Below are positions 18,059-28,592 of a stretch of 64,000 bases of DNA, piece by piece. The position numbers were made by a program, and so were the translations under genes. The DNA lies in assembly GCF_014656455.1 (NCBI RefSeq), contig NZ_BNCL01000004.1:248001-312000 (forward strand). Reading direction: 5' to 3'. Every line of letters begins with the position of its first letter. The first letter of the stretch is position 1. This DNA is from Paracoccus aerius (lineage in GTDB: Bacteria; Pseudomonadota; Alphaproteobacteria; Rhodobacterales; Rhodobacteraceae). The notes beneath the pieces are model-generated. The model made no database searches. It was not told the DNA's origin and worked only from the letters and a program-made list of their open reading frames with translations.

Positions 18059-19351
18059 TCAGCGCGCCTTGACCTCGACATAGTCGCGCTTGTCCGCGCC
18101 CACGTAAAGCTGGCGCGGGCGGCCGATCTTGTTCTGCGGGTCGCCGATCATTTCCTTCCACTGCGCGATCCAGCCCACCGTGCGGGACAGCGCGAAGATC
18201 GGCGTGAACATGGACGTCGGGAAGCCCATCGCTTCAAGGATGATGCCCGAATAGAAATCGACGTTCGGATACAGCTTCTTCTCGATGAAGTACTCGTCCT
18301 CGAGCGCGATCTTCTCAAGCTCCTTGGCGACCTGCAGCGTGGGGTTGTTGTGGATGCCCAGCAGCTCCAGCACCTCGTCGGCGGATTCCTTCATGACCTT
18401 CGCGCGCGGGTCGAAGTTCTTGTAGACCCGGTGGCCGAAGCCCATCAGCTTGAAGGGATCGGACTTGTCCTTGGCGCGGGCGATGAACTCGGGGATGCGG
18501 TCGACGGTGCCGATCTCGCGCAGCATCTCCAGGCAGGCCTGGTTGGCGCCGCCATGGGCCGGACCCCAAAGGCAGGCGATGCCCGCCGCGATGCAGGCAA
18601 AGGGATTGGCGCCCGACGACCCGGCCAGACGCACGGTCGAGGTCGAGGCGTTCTGTTCGTGATCCGCGTGCAGCGTGAAGATGCGGTCCATCGCACGGGC
18701 CAGGGCCGGATCGACGTTGTATTTCTCGGCCGGGACCGAGAAGCACATGTGCAGGAAGTTGCTGGCGTAATCCAGTTCGTTCTGCGGATACACGAAAGGC
18801 TGGCCGATCGAGTACTTATAGGCCATCGCCGCAATGGTCGGCACCTTGGCGATCAGCCGGATCGCGGCGACCTCGCGCTGCCAGGGATCGTTGATGTCGG
18901 TCGAATCGTGGTAGAAGGCCGACATCGCGCCGATCACGCCCACCATGGTGGCCATCGGATGCGCGTCGCGGCGGAAGCCCCGGAAGAAGTTGTGCATCTG
19001 CTCGTGCACCATCGTGTGACGGGTCACGCGATGCTCGAAATCCTCCATCTGCTCGGCAGTTGGCAGTTCGCCGTAAAGCAGCAGGTAGCAGACTTCCAGG
19101 TAATGCGACTTGGCCGCCAGCTGCTCGATCGGATAGCCGCGATACCACAGCTCTCCCTTGTCGCCATCGATAAAGGTGATGGTCGAATCGCAGCTTGCGG
19201 TCGAGGTGAAGCCGGGGTCATAGGTGAAGACGTCCGCCTGCCCGTAGAGCTTGCGGATGTCCAGGACATCCGGTCCCTGCGTGGGGCTGAGGATCGGCAG
19301 CTCGTATTCGGCGTCGTTGATCTTGAGAGTGGCGTTCTTTCCGTCGGCCAT
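18059..19351 (-). CDS. gltA: Citrate synthase
   Basis: The TCA cycle entry enzyme condensing acetyl-CoA and oxaloacetate. This is the 430-residue hexameric type II form. Catalytic His residues are in [15 protein letters not shown] and [15 protein letters not shown]; the catalytic Asp is in [13 protein letters not shown]. The N-terminal domain typical of Gram-negative NADH-sensitive enzymes is present. AAAGGA precedes the ATG. A strong terminator lies downstream. The upstream gltX is separated by 90 bases. Confidence 0.97.
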   Translation of the reverse strand: MADGKNATLKINDAEYELPILSPTQGPDVLDIRKLYGQADVFTYDPGFTSTASCDSTITFIDGDKGELWYRGYPIEQLAAKSHYLEVCYLLLYGELPTAEQMEDFEHRVTRHTMVHEQMHNFFRGFRRDAHPMATMVGVIGAMSAFYHDSTDINDPWQREVAAIRLIAKVPTIAAMAYKYSIGQPFVYPQNELDYASNFLHMCFSVPAEKYNVDPALARAMDRIFTLHADHEQNASTSTVRLAGSSGANPFACIAAGIACLWGPAHGGANQACLEMLREIGTVDRIPEFIARAKDKSDPFKLMGFGHRVYKNFDPRAKVMKESADEVLELLGIHNNPTLQVAKELEKIALEDEYFIEKKLYPNVDFYSGIILEAMGFPTSMFTPIFALSRTVGWIAQWKEMIGDPQNKIGRPRQLYVGADKRDYVEVKAR

Positions 19352-19441
19352 CCAAAGCGTCCTTTCCGGCTGGGCCGGGCCGACCTCTGCGTTCGCGGTG
19401 CGACTGCGCGCGGGGCGACCCTGGCAAGTGAGGGCAGGCCG

Positions 19442-20848
19442 TCAGCCTGCCAAATCCGTCTGGTCCTGAAGCCGGGCCAGCGATTCCTCGCGGCCTAGCG
19501 CCGTCATCATGTCAAACACACTGGGAGACGTCGTCCGGCCGGCCAGCGCGGATCTCAGGGGAGCCGCCAATTTGCCCAACCCGACGCCGTTTTCCTCGGC
19601 AACCCGCTTGGCCGCCTGCTCCAGCTCGTCTCGCGACCAGCTACCATGCTGCAGTGCGGCAGTCAATGTGGTCAGCATACCACGGGATACCGTATCAAGC
19701 GCCTTGGCGGCCTTGTTGTCGATCTCGACCGGGCGCTCGATCAGCGCGAAACGGGCTTGGTCCAGCAATTGCGGCAGCGTTTTCGCCTTTTCCTTCAGGG
19801 CAGGCAGCGCAGGGACGATCCGGTCCCTTTGACGCTGCGTCAAGGCGGGTGCCCCGGTCTCGGCCAGGAACAGGTCCAGGGCGGCCATCAGGTCGTCATC
19901 GGACATGGCGCCGATATGGTGGCCGCTGACATGTTCCAGCTTCTTGAAGTCCAGCCGGGCGGGGGCGCGGTTGATGCCAGACAGGTCGAACCATTCGCGG
20001 GCCTGGGCATCGTCGAACAACTCGTCATCGCCATGGCTCCAGCCAAGACGCGCCAGATAGTTGCGCATCGCCACCGCCGGATAGCCGAGTGCCGCGAATT
20101 CGTGCAGGCCCACCGCGCCGTGGCGTTTTGACAGCTTCTTGCCGTCCTCGCCGTGGATCAGGGGGATATGGGCGAAGACCGGGCGCGGCCAGCCCATCGC
20201 GTCGAAGATCTGCACCTGGCGGAAGCTGTTTGTCAGGTGGTCGTCGCCCCGGATTACATGGGTGACGCCCATGTCGTGGTCATCCACCACCACCGCCAGC
20301 ATATAGGTTGGCGTCCCGTCCGACCGCAGGATGATCATGTCGTCCAGCTGGTCATTGCCCACGCGGACCGTGCCCTGGACCGCGTCCTCGATCACCGTCT
20401 CGCCGTCGCGCGGCGCGCGCAGGCGGATGGCGAAGGGCGCATCGGGCAGGTCGGTGGCATCACGCCAGGGGCTCTGGAACGGCTGGCGCGGGTTTGCCTC
20501 GCGCCATTGGGCGATCTCCTCGGGGGTCGAGAAGCACTTGTAGGCCGTGCCGCTGGCCAGCATCTGGCGCGCCACCTCGGCATGGCGGTCCTTGCGCTCG
20601 AACTGGCTGATCGGCTCGCCGTCCCAGTCGAGGCCCAGCCAGGTCAGGCCCTTCAGGATCGCCTCGGTCGCCTCGGGGGTAGAGCGGGCGCGGTCGGTAT
20701 CCTCGATCCGCAGCAGGAACTTGCCGCCCCGGCCGCGCGCATAAAGCCAGTTGAACAGCGCGGTGCGCGCCCCGCCGATATGCAGGTATCCGGTGGGGGA
20801 CGGGGCAAAGCGGGTGACGATGTTCGTCGCGGCGGCAGGGTCGGACAT
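19442..20848 (-). CDS. gltX: Glutamyl-tRNA synthetase
   Basis: A class I synthetase that charges tRNA-Glu. The HIGH-type motif is in [19 protein letters not shown] (about residues 13-31) and the KMSKS-type in [11 protein letters not shown] near residue 250. The length (468) and the C-terminal anticodon-binding domain are normal. Alphaproteobacteria often carry two GltX paralogues, of which one may also charge tRNA-Gln; the sequence alone does not let me decide. GGAAG precedes the ATG. It diverges from comEC across about 100 bases. Confidence 0.95.
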   Translation of the reverse strand: MSDPAAATNIVTRFAPSPTGYLHIGGARTALFNWLYARGRGGKFLLRIEDTDRARSTPEATEAILKGLTWLGLDWDGEPISQFERKDRHAEVARQMLASGTAYKCFSTPEEIAQWREANPRQPFQSPWRDATDLPDAPFAIRLRAPRDGETVIEDAVQGTVRVGNDQLDDMIILRSDGTPTYMLAVVVDDHDMGVTHVIRGDDHLTNSFRQVQIFDAMGWPRPVFAHIPLIHGEDGKKLSKRHGAVGLHEFAALGYPAVAMRNYLARLGWSHGDDELFDDAQAREWFDLSGINRAPARLDFKKLEHVSGHHIGAMSDDDLMAALDLFLAETGAPALTQRQRDRIVPALPALKEKAKTLPQLLDQARFALIERPVEIDNKAAKALDTVSRGMLTTLTAALQHGSWSRDELEQAAKRVAEENGVGLGKLAAPLRSALAGRTTSPSVFDMMTALGREESLARLQDQTDLAG

Positions 20849-20950
20849 GGCGGCGGCTTCCTTGGGTCGATGCGGGCATTAACGCTTTGGTAAGCTGTCC
20901 ATGCCATCCTTGGACCGCAGGAATAGAGAAGCCGTTGCGAAAGGACAAGA

Positions 20951-23119
20951 ATGGCCGCCGGGGGCGAGATCACGGCACTGCCGGGCTTTGCCAGCGCGCG
21001 TCCGGCCTTGCGACACGCGAGCGTGCGGCTCGCGCGGATGGCGGCTGCGCTGCGCGCGGGGTTGTTCGCCTGGGTGCCGGTCTGCCTGGCCGCCGGGATC
21101 GCGCTGTGGTTCGTCCTGCCGGTGGCGCCAGGGCGCGCGGCATGGATCATGCTGGCCCTGTCGGCGGTCGCGCTGCTGGCAGTCGGGCGGCTGGCCCTGC
21201 CCTGGGCGGAACGGGGCCGCATCGGCTGGGCCTTGGCGGATGCGATGCGGATCGGTTCGATGGCACTGCTGCTGGTGATCTTGGGCCTTGGCCTGATCGG
21301 GCTGCGGTCGGCCATGGTCGCCGCGCCGGTCATGGAATGGCGCTATTATGGCCCGGTCGAGGGGCGTTTGGTCGAGATCGACCGTTCCGCCCGCGACCGC
21401 ATCCGTCTGACATTGGACCGGGTGGTCCTGCGCGACACCGCGCCCGGCCGCACGCCCACCAAGGTGCGCCTGTCGCTGATGGACCAGACAGACCCGCTGC
21501 CGCCCCTGGGCCAGCGGGTGATGCTGACCGGCCATCTTGGCCCGCCCCCGGCCCCGGCATCGCCCGGCAGCTTCGATTTCCGTTGGCTGGCATGGTTCGA
21601 AGGCCTGGGCGCTGTCGGTTACACCCGCACCCCCATCATGACCGTGGAGCCGGCATCGGGCGGTTTATGGGCCATGCACCAGGCCCGCATGGCGATCAGC
21701 CGGGCGATCCAGGACGGGATCGGCGGGCAGGAAGGCGCGGTCGCATCCGCCCTGATGACCGGCGACCGTTCGGGGATCGAGGAGGCGACGAACGAGGTGA
21801 TGCGGGCCTCGAACCTGTATCACATCATCTCGATTTCCGGCCTGCACATGTCGATGCTGGCGGGCTTCGTCTACACCGCGCTGCGCATGGCCCTGGTGCT
21901 GGCGCAGGGCCTGGGCGCCCCCTTGCCGCAGGCCGTCCACAAGATCGCGGCGTTGGGCGCGCTGCTGGCCTCGGCCGCCTATCTGTGGCTGTCGGGCGGC
22001 GGCGTCGCCACGGAACGCGCCTTTATCATGGTGGCGGTGATGCTGCTGGCGATCATGGCCGACCGGCGCGCGATATCGTTGCGCACCATCGCCCTGGCCG
22101 CGACCATCATCCTGGTCTATTCGCCCGAAGCCGTGACCCATCCCGGCTTCCAGATGAGCTTCGCGGCAACCGTCGCCCTGATCCTGTCCGCCGGTCCCTG
22201 GTCAAAGGTTTCACCCCACCTGCCCTTCTGGCTGCGGCCGGTAGCCATGCTTCTGGTGTCCTCGCTTGTGGCCTCGGTCGCGACCTCGCCGCTGGCGGCG
22301 GCGCATTTCAACAGGATGGCTCAATACGGGCTTCTGGCGAATCTTCTGGTCGTGCCGGTCATGGGCGTCCTGGTGATGCCCGCGGGCGTGATCGGCGCGC
22401 TGCTGGCGCCCGTGGGGCTGGCAGGACCGGCGCTTTGGGTCATGGGGCTGGGCACCCGCTGGATGCTGCGGGTCGCGGAATGGGTGGCGGGCCTGGGGGG
22501 TGCGGTGGTGGCGCTGCCGCTGCCGCCCGCGCCGGTGATCCCGTTGATGTGCTTTGGCGCGACCCTTGCCGTGCTCTGCTGGCGTCAGGGACTGACGGCT
22601 CGGCGGCCCAGCCTGATGGGCGGGGGCTTTCTGGCGGGCATGGCGATGCTGGCGGCGTCAACGGCGATCTGGTTGACGGCTAGCCGCCCCCTGCTGCTGA
22701 TCGCGCCCGAGGGCGAGGCGGTGGGGCTGATGACCCCGCTGGGAAGGGCAGTCTCCAAGCCCTCGGGCGGGGCCTTCATTGTCAGCACCTGGCTGCAAGA
22801 GGATGGCGACACGGCCACGCAGGAAGCTTCCGCCGCCCGCCCCGCCTGGCAAGGCGACAAGCGCGACCGCATGGCTGCGCTGCCGCAGGGCTGGGACATC
22901 TGGCATCTCACCGGCAAGGGCGCTGCGGATCGCGCGCCCGCCGCATGCCAGCCACGGCGGATCGTCGTGCTGTCGGAAAAGCTGCCCGCGCCTGCGGACT
23001 GGCCCTGCATCATGCTGGATCTGGGACGCCTGCGTGCCACAGGCGCCGTGACGGTGGAAATGGGCGAGGACGGCCCCGTCCTGCGCGGCGTGAACGACAT
23101 GCTGCGCAGCCCGGGGTGA
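20951..23119 (+). CDS. comEC: ComEC/Rec2 family DNA-uptake channel protein
   Basis: A polytopic membrane protein of the family that moves single-stranded DNA across the inner membrane in transformation or gene-transfer-agent uptake. Early membrane segments and a DUF4131-like soluble domain precede the competence domain, which starts at HIISISGLHMSMLAGF near residue 295 and contains many hydrophobic helices. The C-terminal ~160 residues do not show the HxHxDH metallo-beta-lactamase domain found in Bacillus ComEC. AAAGGA lies six bases before the ATG. 722 residues. Its 3' end almost touches the convergent aminotransferase gene. Confidence 0.87.
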   Translation: MAAGGEITALPGFASARPALRHASVRLARMAAALRAGLFAWVPVCLAAGIALWFVLPVAPGRAAWIMLALSAVALLAVGRLALPWAERGRIGWALADAMRIGSMALLLVILGLGLIGLRSAMVAAPVMEWRYYGPVEGRLVEIDRSARDRIRLTLDRVVLRDTAPGRTPTKVRLSLMDQTDPLPPLGQRVMLTGHLGPPPAPASPGSFDFRWLAWFEGLGAVGYTRTPIMTVEPASGGLWAMHQARMAISRAIQDGIGGQEGAVASALMTGDRSGIEEATNEVMRASNLYHIISISGLHMSMLAGFVYTALRMALVLAQGLGAPLPQAVHKIAALGALLASAAYLWLSGGGVATERAFIMVAVMLLAIMADRRAISLRTIALAATIILVYSPEAVTHPGFQMSFAATVALILSAGPWSKVSPHLPFWLRPVAMLLVSSLVASVATSPLAAAHFNRMAQYGLLANLLVVPVMGVLVMPAGVIGALLAPVGLAGPALWVMGLGTRWMLRVAEWVAGLGGAVVALPLPPAPVIPLMCFGATLAVLCWRQGLTARRPSLMGGGFLAGMAMLAASTAIWLTASRPLLLIAPEGEAVGLMTPLGRAVSKPSGGAFIVSTWLQEDGDTATQEASAARPAWQGDKRDRMAALPQGWDIWHLTGKGAADRAPAACQPRRIVVLSEKLPAPADWPCIMLDLGRLRATGAVTVEMGEDGPVLRGVNDMLRSPG

Positions 23120-23143
23120 CGCCGGGCGTCAGATCCCGGCGTC
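23118..23143. other. Inverted repeat spanning two convergent stop codons
   Basis: GACGCCGGG (23118-23126) and CCCGGCGTC (23135-23143) are perfect nine-base arms around an eight-base loop. They cover the comEC stop and the aminotransferase stop, only ten bases apart. It could serve as a bidirectional pause or end signal; no T run follows on either strand. Confidence 0.4.
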
Positions 23144-24310
23144 GATGATCGCGCGGGCCAGGACCGGCACCGTGTGCTGATTCAGCCCCGCGATGTTCAG
23201 CCGCGAATCGCCCACCATGTAGATCGCCGCGTCGGATTTCAGCTTGGCCACCTGCTCGGGCGTTGCCCCCAGGCGCGAGAACATGCCCCGGTGCTGGCCG
23301 ATGAAATCGAAGCGGTCGCTGCCGGAGAGATCCCGCAGTTCGGATGCCAGTTGCGACCGCAGGCCCAGCATGGTGTTCCGCACCTCCTCAAGTTCGGCCG
23401 CCCAGTCGGCGCGCAGGGCGTCGTCGGTCAGGATGGTGCTGACGACGCGCGCGCCATGGTCCGGCGGGAAGGAATAGTTCTGCCGGTTCAGGAAGGCCAT
23501 CGACCCCTGCGCCAGATCGCGGGCGGCGGTGTTCTCTGCCAGGGCGAACAGGATGCCGGTGCGTTCGCGGTAGATGCCGAAGTTCTTGGAACAGGACGCC
23601 GCGATCAAGACCTCGGGCAGGCGCTGCGCGATCATGCGGGTGGCGGCCGCGTCTTCCTCCAGCCCGTCGCCGAAGCCCTGATAGGCCAGGTCGATCAGCG
23701 GGATCGCGCCGGATTTTTCCAGAATCGCCGCGACCTCGTCCCACTGTTCCATGGACAGGTTCGCCCCGGTCGGGTTGTGACAGCAGCCGTGCAGCAGAAC
23801 GATGTCTCCCTTGCCTGCACGGGCAATGTCGGCTTTCAGCCCGTCGAAATCCACGCCCCGCGTTTCCGCGTCGAAATAGCGGTATTCGACGAAGGGCAGG
23901 CCCATGAACTTCATGATCGACAGGTGATTGGGCCAAGTCGGATTGGACACATAGACCGTCGCCCCCGGATTGGCGAGCCGCGCCAGTTCCAGCGCCTGCC
24001 GGATCGCGCCGGTGCCGCCGACGGTCGCAAGGGACGCCAGCCGGTCGCCCGGCACGTCCTTCAGCACCATCCGCGCCATGGCGTTGCGGTATTCGGGTTC
24101 GCCCGCAAGCCCCGTATAGGCCTTGGTGGTCTGTGTTTCCCAGATCCGCTGTTCCGCCGCCTTGACCGCCCGCATGACCGGCGTCACCCCCTGGGGGTCC
24201 TTGTAGACGCCGACGCCCAGGTCGATCTTGCCCTGGCGGGTGTCGGCCTTGAACTCCTCGATCAGCTTCAGGATCGAATCGGGGGCTTGGGGTTTCAGGT
24301 TCGACAGCAT
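23129..24310 (-). CDS. Aromatic/aspartate aminotransferase (class I alpha)
   Basis: A PLP-dependent transaminase of the AspC/TyrB type, 393 residues. The N-terminal GVGVYKD motif and the PLP-lysine in AASCSKNFGIYRERTG (near residue 242) identify the subgroup, as do the LLHGCCHNPTGANL and NRQNYSFPPDHG segments. It probably interconverts aromatic or acidic amino acids with their 2-oxo acids. The start ATG directly follows the TGA of the sulfurtransferase gene, with GGAGA upstream. Preferred substrate cannot be read from sequence. Confidence 0.9.
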   Translation of the reverse strand: MLSNLKPQAPDSILKLIEEFKADTRQGKIDLGVGVYKDPQGVTPVMRAVKAAEQRIWETQTTKAYTGLAGEPEYRNAMARMVLKDVPGDRLASLATVGGTGAIRQALELARLANPGATVYVSNPTWPNHLSIMKFMGLPFVEYRYFDAETRGVDFDGLKADIARAGKGDIVLLHGCCHNPTGANLSMEQWDEVAAILEKSGAIPLIDLAYQGFGDGLEEDAAATRMIAQRLPEVLIAASCSKNFGIYRERTGILFALAENTAARDLAQGSMAFLNRQNYSFPPDHGARVVSTILTDDALRADWAAELEEVRNTMLGLRSQLASELRDLSGSDRFDFIGQHRGMFSRLGATPEQVAKLKSDAAIYMVGDSRLNIAGLNQHTVPVLARAIIDAGI

Positions 24311-25165
24311 TCAGGCGTCTCCGGTTGCGAGGGGCAGGTCCGGGAAGCTGCCCCATTCGGTCCAGCTTCCGTCGTAAAGCGAGTGGTTGCGGTGCCCGAT
24401 CCGTTCCAGCGCAAGCGCCAGGACGGCGGCGGTGATGCCGCTGCCGCAACTGGTGATGACGGGCTGCTTCAGATCGACGCCGGCGGCTTTGAATTCGGCC
24501 CGCAGGGCCTCGGGCGCCTTCATGGTGCCGTCAGCGTTCAGCAGCCGCCCGAAGGGGACGTTGCGCGCGCCGGGGATATGGCCGGACCGCAGGCCGGGGC
24601 GCGGCTCGGGCGCCTCGCCGCGGAACCGTTCGGGCGCACGGGCATCGACGATCTGGTGATCGCCCAGCTTGCTGGCCAAGGCCACCTGCGTCACGTCGCG
24701 CACCAACCCCGCCTGACGCTGCACGGTGATGTGACGGTCGCGCAGGATCGGGGCCATGTCCTCGACCGGGCGGCCCTCGGCCTGCCACTTGGCGAAGCCG
24801 CCATCCAGCACGGCGACATCGGTCTTGCCCATCAGGCGGAAGGTCCACCAGACCCGCGCGGCGCTGCGCACGTCGGAATTGTCATAGACCACGACTTGGT
24901 GCCCGTCGCCCACGCCCATCGCCCGCATCCGGGAAATGAACATCTCGACCGGCGGGGCCATGTGCGGCAGGGCACTGCGCTTGTCGCTGATCGCATCGAT
25001 GTCGAAAAAGCGCGCGCCAGGGATATGGGCGGTGTCATATTCGGCCCGCGCATCGCGGCCCGTGGCCGGCATGTGCCAGCTTGCATCCAGGATGCGCAGG
25101 TCGGGATCGTTCAGATGCGCCGCCAGCCATTCGGTCGAGACCAGCGTTTTCGGATCGTCCTGCAT
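24311..25165 (-). CDS. sseA: 3-mercaptopyruvate/thiosulfate sulfurtransferase (tandem rhodanese)
   Basis: Two rhodanese domains in 284 residues. The second carries the active-site Cys in VITSCGSGITAAV near residue 239; CGSGxTA is the mercaptopyruvate-type loop. The N-terminal domain is the usual inactive partner. I begin at the ATG at 25165, which has GGAGGG just upstream; a longer reading runs into smpB and is not credible. smpB lies 59 bases upstream and the aminotransferase is immediately downstream, suggesting one transcript. Confidence 0.9.
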   Translation of the reverse strand: MQDDPKTLVSTEWLAAHLNDPDLRILDASWHMPATGRDARAEYDTAHIPGARFFDIDAISDKRSALPHMAPPVEMFISRMRAMGVGDGHQVVVYDNSDVRSAARVWWTFRLMGKTDVAVLDGGFAKWQAEGRPVEDMAPILRDRHITVQRQAGLVRDVTQVALASKLGDHQIVDARAPERFRGEAPEPRPGLRSGHIPGARNVPFGRLLNADGTMKAPEALRAEFKAAGVDLKQPVITSCGSGITAAVLALALERIGHRNHSLYDGSWTEWGSFPDLPLATGDA

Positions 25166-25224
25166 GGCCCCCTCCGCCTTGGTGCGGGCCTGATCTACAG
25201 GGGGCCGGTCCCCCTTGCAATGGC

Positions 25225-25695
25225 CTAGCCCTGCTTCAGCAGCCGCTGCTTTTGCCGGTTCCAGTCGCGCTTGGCGTCGGTTTCGCGCTTGTCGTGGTTC
25301 TTCTTGCCCTTGGCCACGCCGATCTTCAGCTTCACGATGCCGCGGTGGTTGAAATACATCACCAGCGGGACCAGCGTCATCCCCTCGCGGCCGATGGCCT
25401 GCCACAGCCGCGCCAGTTCCTTGCGGCTGACCAGCAGCTTGCGCTTGCGGCGTTCCTCGTGCCCGAAGACTCCGGCCTGCTTGTAGGCGGCGATATAGCC
25501 GTTGATCAGCCAAAGCTCTCCGTCCTCGACCGAGGCATAGCTTTCAGCGATGTTGGACTGGCCGGTGCGCAGGGACTTCACCTCGGACCCGGTCAGGACG
25601 ATGCCGACCTCGAGATCTCTTTCGATGAAGTAATCAAAGCGCGCCCGCCGGTTCTCGGCGATGATCTTGTAGTTCTTGTCGGGATCCTGGGCCAT
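25225..25695 (-). CDS. smpB: SsrA-binding protein SmpB
   Basis: SmpB escorts tmRNA to stalled ribosomes in trans-translation. The 156 residues include the conserved N-terminal [21 protein letters not shown] region, the [14 protein letters not shown] motif, and the basic C-terminal tail ([19 protein letters not shown]) that mimics the tmRNA decoding arm. The start is placed at 25695 ([10 protein letters not shown]). No tmRNA gene is visible nearby. Confidence 0.95.
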   Translation of the reverse strand: MAQDPDKNYKIIAENRRARFDYFIERDLEVGIVLTGSEVKSLRTGQSNIAESYASVEDGELWLINGYIAAYKQAGVFGHEERRKRKLLVSRKELARLWQAIGREGMTLVPLVMYFNHRGIVKLKIGVAKGKKNHDKRETDAKRDWNRQKQRLLKQG

Positions 25696-25801
25696 GACGG
25701 GGATAGATAGGCAGCGGCAGGGGGCGTGTAAAGGTCGGGAAATCGCCGTTGCCCCAAGGCAGACGTCAGCCTTACCAATGGCGGCAACCGAAAGGACCGC
25801 C

Positions 25802-26791
25802 ATGATCCCCGCGCCCCGCAACCTTGTGACCGACATTCCTGGCCTGCGCGTTGGCAACGCCGCCGATCCGCGCCTGAAATCGGGCGTCACCGTGCTGACC
25901 GCCGATGCGCCCTTTGCGGCGGCGGTTCATGTCATGGGCGGCGCGCCCGGCACACGTGAAACCGACCTTCTGGCCCCGGACAAGCTGGTGTCCCGGGTCG
26001 ATGCGCTTGTGCTGTCGGGCGGGTCGGGTTTCGGTCTGGCCGCCTGCGACGGGGTGATGGCGGGCCTGGCTGCTGCGGGGCGTGGCTTTGCCGTCGGCGC
26101 GGCACGGGTGCCGATCGTGCCGGGCGCGATCATCTTCGACCTGCTGAACGGCGGGGACAAGGCGTGGGCCGGCAACCCCTATCCTGCGCTTGGCAGGCAG
26201 GCTTATGACCAGGCGGCGGCGGATTTCGCCATCGGCACGGCGGGGGCGGGAACCGGGGCCAGCACGGGCAACCTGAAGGGCGGGCTGGGGTCCGCCTCGG
26301 CGCGGCTGTCGAACGGGGTGACGGTAGGCGCGCTTGTGGTGGTCAACGCGCTTGGGCAGGCGACGGTGGGGGAAACCCGAAACTTCTGGGCCGCGCCCTG
26401 GGAACTGGACGGCGAATTCGGCGGCCTCGGCCTGCCGTCGGCATTTCCCGCCGCCGATGAACCTGCGCCGGTGAAACGCCTGGGCGAGGCGACCACCATC
26501 GCCATTGTCGCCACCGACGCGGCCCTGGACAAGGCGGGCCTGCAGCGGCTGGCGATTGCCGCCCATGACGGCATGGCCCGTGCGCTTGTGCCCAGCCACA
26601 CGCCATTCGATGGGGATCTGGTCTTTGCCGTCTCGACCGGGGCGAAGCCGCTGGCCGATCCGGTGGCCGATCCCTTCCTGCTGGGGCACGCCGCCGCGTC
26701 CTGCCTGGCCCGTGCCATAGCGCGAGGCGTCCATGCCGCCACACCCGCACCGGGCGACCTGCAACCCTGCTGGAGCAGCCTTCGGGCATGA
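25802..26791 (+). CDS. P1 family peptidase (DmpA/S58 type, Ntn-hydrolase)
   Basis: A 329-residue protein of the P1/DmpA family, which includes aminopeptidases and amide hydrolases that self-cleave to expose an N-terminal nucleophile. Family marks are the N-terminal [11 protein letters not shown], the glycine-rich [15 protein letters not shown], and the cleavage region [17 protein letters not shown] near residues 150-168. AAAGGA precedes the ATG. It is divergent from smpB. Physiological substrate is unknown. Confidence 0.87.
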   Translation: MIPAPRNLVTDIPGLRVGNAADPRLKSGVTVLTADAPFAAAVHVMGGAPGTRETDLLAPDKLVSRVDALVLSGGSGFGLAACDGVMAGLAAAGRGFAVGAARVPIVPGAIIFDLLNGGDKAWAGNPYPALGRQAYDQAAADFAIGTAGAGTGASTGNLKGGLGSASARLSNGVTVGALVVVNALGQATVGETRNFWAAPWELDGEFGGLGLPSAFPAADEPAPVKRLGEATTIAIVATDAALDKAGLQRLAIAAHDGMARALVPSHTPFDGDLVFAVSTGAKPLADPVADPFLLGHAAASCLARAIARGVHAATPAPGDLQPCWSSLRA

Positions 26792-26822
26792 AAAAGGGCG
26801 GTGCGCGACCGGCGCACCGCCC
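26791..26822. terminator. Hairpin terminator after the P1 peptidase gene
   Basis: Perfect 11-base arms, GGGCGGTGCGC (26796-26806) and GCGCACCGCCC (26812-26822), enclose a five-base loop. An A5 run lies before the stem and no T run after it, so the T-tailed orientation is the minus strand. It may still end the plus-strand peptidase mRNA by stem strength. Confidence 0.55.
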
Positions 26823-26953
26823 CATGTCAGAGAGAGGGTCGCCAAGAGGGAAGGCTTAGCGATACCGTTCCAACGCGGCCGCGCGCATTTGGTTCACGGG
26901 TTTCGCCCTGGGCGCGACTTTTTTCCGATACCCTGCAATGCGCCGCCCCCGCT

Positions 26954-26982
26954 TTGACATCCCCATGCCCACGTGCTGATCT
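26954..26982 (+). promoter_or_regulatory. Candidate promoter upstream of the aldehyde dehydrogenase
   Basis: A perfect -35 hexamer TTGACA is at 26954-26959. With a 17-base spacer the -10 region is TGATCT, a poor match, so the call is weak. It is 26 bases before the chosen start codon. The rest of the 217-base gap shows only the preceding hairpin. Confidence 0.3.
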
Positions 26983-27008
26983 TGGGCAACCGATACGGAG
27001 CCAGCCCC

Positions 27009-28481
27009 ATGACCAAGCATTCGACCGACCTGAAGACCCTGTTGCGCGATCCGTCGCTGCTGGAAACCCGCGCCTTTGTCGCCGGCGAATGGGTCGAGGC
27101 GCGGGACGGCGCCACCTTCGACGTGACGAACCCCGCCCGCGGCGACGTGATCGCCAAGGTGGCCGACATGGACCGCCAGGACGCCGCCCGCGCCATCGAG
27201 GCCGCGGCCGGGGCGATGAAGGGCTGGGCCGCGCGCACGGCCAAGGACCGTGCAGGCGTGATGCGCAAGTGGTTCGACCTGATGATGCAGAACCAGGACG
27301 ACCTGGCCCGCATCCTGACCGCCGAGATGGGCAAGCCCTTCCCCGAGGCCAAGGGCGAGATCGCCTATGGCGCCAGCTTCATCGAATGGTTCGGCGAGGA
27401 AGCCAAGCGCGTCTATGGCGAAACCATCCCCGGCCACATGCCCGACAAGCGCCTGACCGTGCTGCGCCAGCCGATCGGCGTGGTGGGCAGCATCACGCCC
27501 TGGAACTTTCCCAACGCGATGATCGCCCGCAAGGTCGCCCCTGCCCTGGCCGCAGGCTGCGGCTTCGTCGCCCGCCCGGCGGCGGAAACCCCGCTGTCTG
27601 CGCTTGCCATGGCGGTGCTTGGCGAACGTGCGGGCCTGCCCAAGGGCATCCTGTCGGTGGTCACCTCGTCGCGGTCCTCCGACATCGGCAAGGAGTTCTG
27701 CGAGAACCCGCTGGTGCGCAAGCTGACCTTCACCGGCTCGACCGAGGTGGGGCGGATCCTGCTGCGCCAGGCCGCCGACCAGGTGATGAAATGCAGCATG
27801 GAACTGGGCGGAAACGCGCCCTTCATCGTCTTCGACGATGCCGACCTGGATGCGGCGGTGGAGGGCGCGATGGCATCGAAGTTCCGCAACAACGGCCAGA
27901 CCTGCGTTTGCGCCAACCGCATCTATGTCCAGGCGGGCGTCTATGACGCTTTCGCGCAGAAGCTTGCGGCGGCTGTCGACAAGCTGCGCGTGGGCGACGG
28001 GCTTGAGGACGGCGTGACCACCGGCCCGCTGATCAACCAGGACGCCGTGGAAAAGGTCGAGGAACATATCCGCGACGTGCTGGACGGCGGCGGCCAGGTC
28101 GTCACCGGGGGCGAACGGATGGAGGGGCTGTTCTTCAAGCCCACCGTCGTCACCGGCGTCACCGACCGCATGAAGGTCGCGACCGAGGAAACCTTCGGCC
28201 CCCTGGCCCCCTTGTTCCGGTTCGAGACCGAGGAGGAAGTCATTGCCAAGGCCAATGACACGATCTTCGGGCTGGCCTCCTACTTCTATGCGCGCGACAT
28301 CGGCCGCATCACCCGCGTCCAGGAAGCCCTGGAATACGGCATCGTGGGCGTGAACACCGGCATCATCTCGACCGAAGTGGCGCCGTTTGGCGGGGTCAAG
28401 CAGTCGGGCCTGGGTCGCGAGGGCAGCCGGCACGGCATGGACGACTATCTCGAGCTGAAATACGTCTGCCTGTCGGTGTGA
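27009..28481 (+). CDS. gabD: NAD(P)-dependent succinate-semialdehyde dehydrogenase (GabD-like)
   Basis: A 490-residue aldehyde dehydrogenase oxidising succinate semialdehyde (or a related semialdehyde) to the acid. The general base Glu lies in MELGGNAPFIVFDDAD and the catalytic Cys in NNGQTCVCANR near residue 299; the two-Cys loop is typical of bacterial GabD. TFTGSTEVGR binds the cofactor. The ATG at 27009 follows GGAG by eight bases; an upstream GTG at 26973 would start inside the putative promoter. No GABA transaminase is adjacent, so the pathway context is open. Confidence 0.88.
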   Translation: MTKHSTDLKTLLRDPSLLETRAFVAGEWVEARDGATFDVTNPARGDVIAKVADMDRQDAARAIEAAAGAMKGWAARTAKDRAGVMRKWFDLMMQNQDDLARILTAEMGKPFPEAKGEIAYGASFIEWFGEEAKRVYGETIPGHMPDKRLTVLRQPIGVVGSITPWNFPNAMIARKVAPALAAGCGFVARPAAETPLSALAMAVLGERAGLPKGILSVVTSSRSSDIGKEFCENPLVRKLTFTGSTEVGRILLRQAADQVMKCSMELGGNAPFIVFDDADLDAAVEGAMASKFRNNGQTCVCANRIYVQAGVYDAFAQKLAAAVDKLRVGDGLEDGVTTGPLINQDAVEKVEEHIRDVLDGGGQVVTGGERMEGLFFKPTVVTGVTDRMKVATEETFGPLAPLFRFETEEEVIAKANDTIFGLASYFYARDIGRITRVQEALEYGIVGVNTGIISTEVAPFGGVKQSGLGREGSRHGMDDYLELKYVCLSV

Positions 28482-28592
28482 CATTTTCCACATAAGTTCC
28501 ACGGCTTGCGGAACGCAATGCGTCCTGCCGGCATTGAATGGGCAAGACCCTGGTCGTCGTGATGTGCCGGGTCATCATGGAAAGGGAAAGTC

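Noticed and set aside
23174-25228. A 684-codon plus-strand frame over the aminotransferase and sulfurtransferase
   Set aside because: Antisense shadow; both minus-strand genes have catalytic motifs and start sites.
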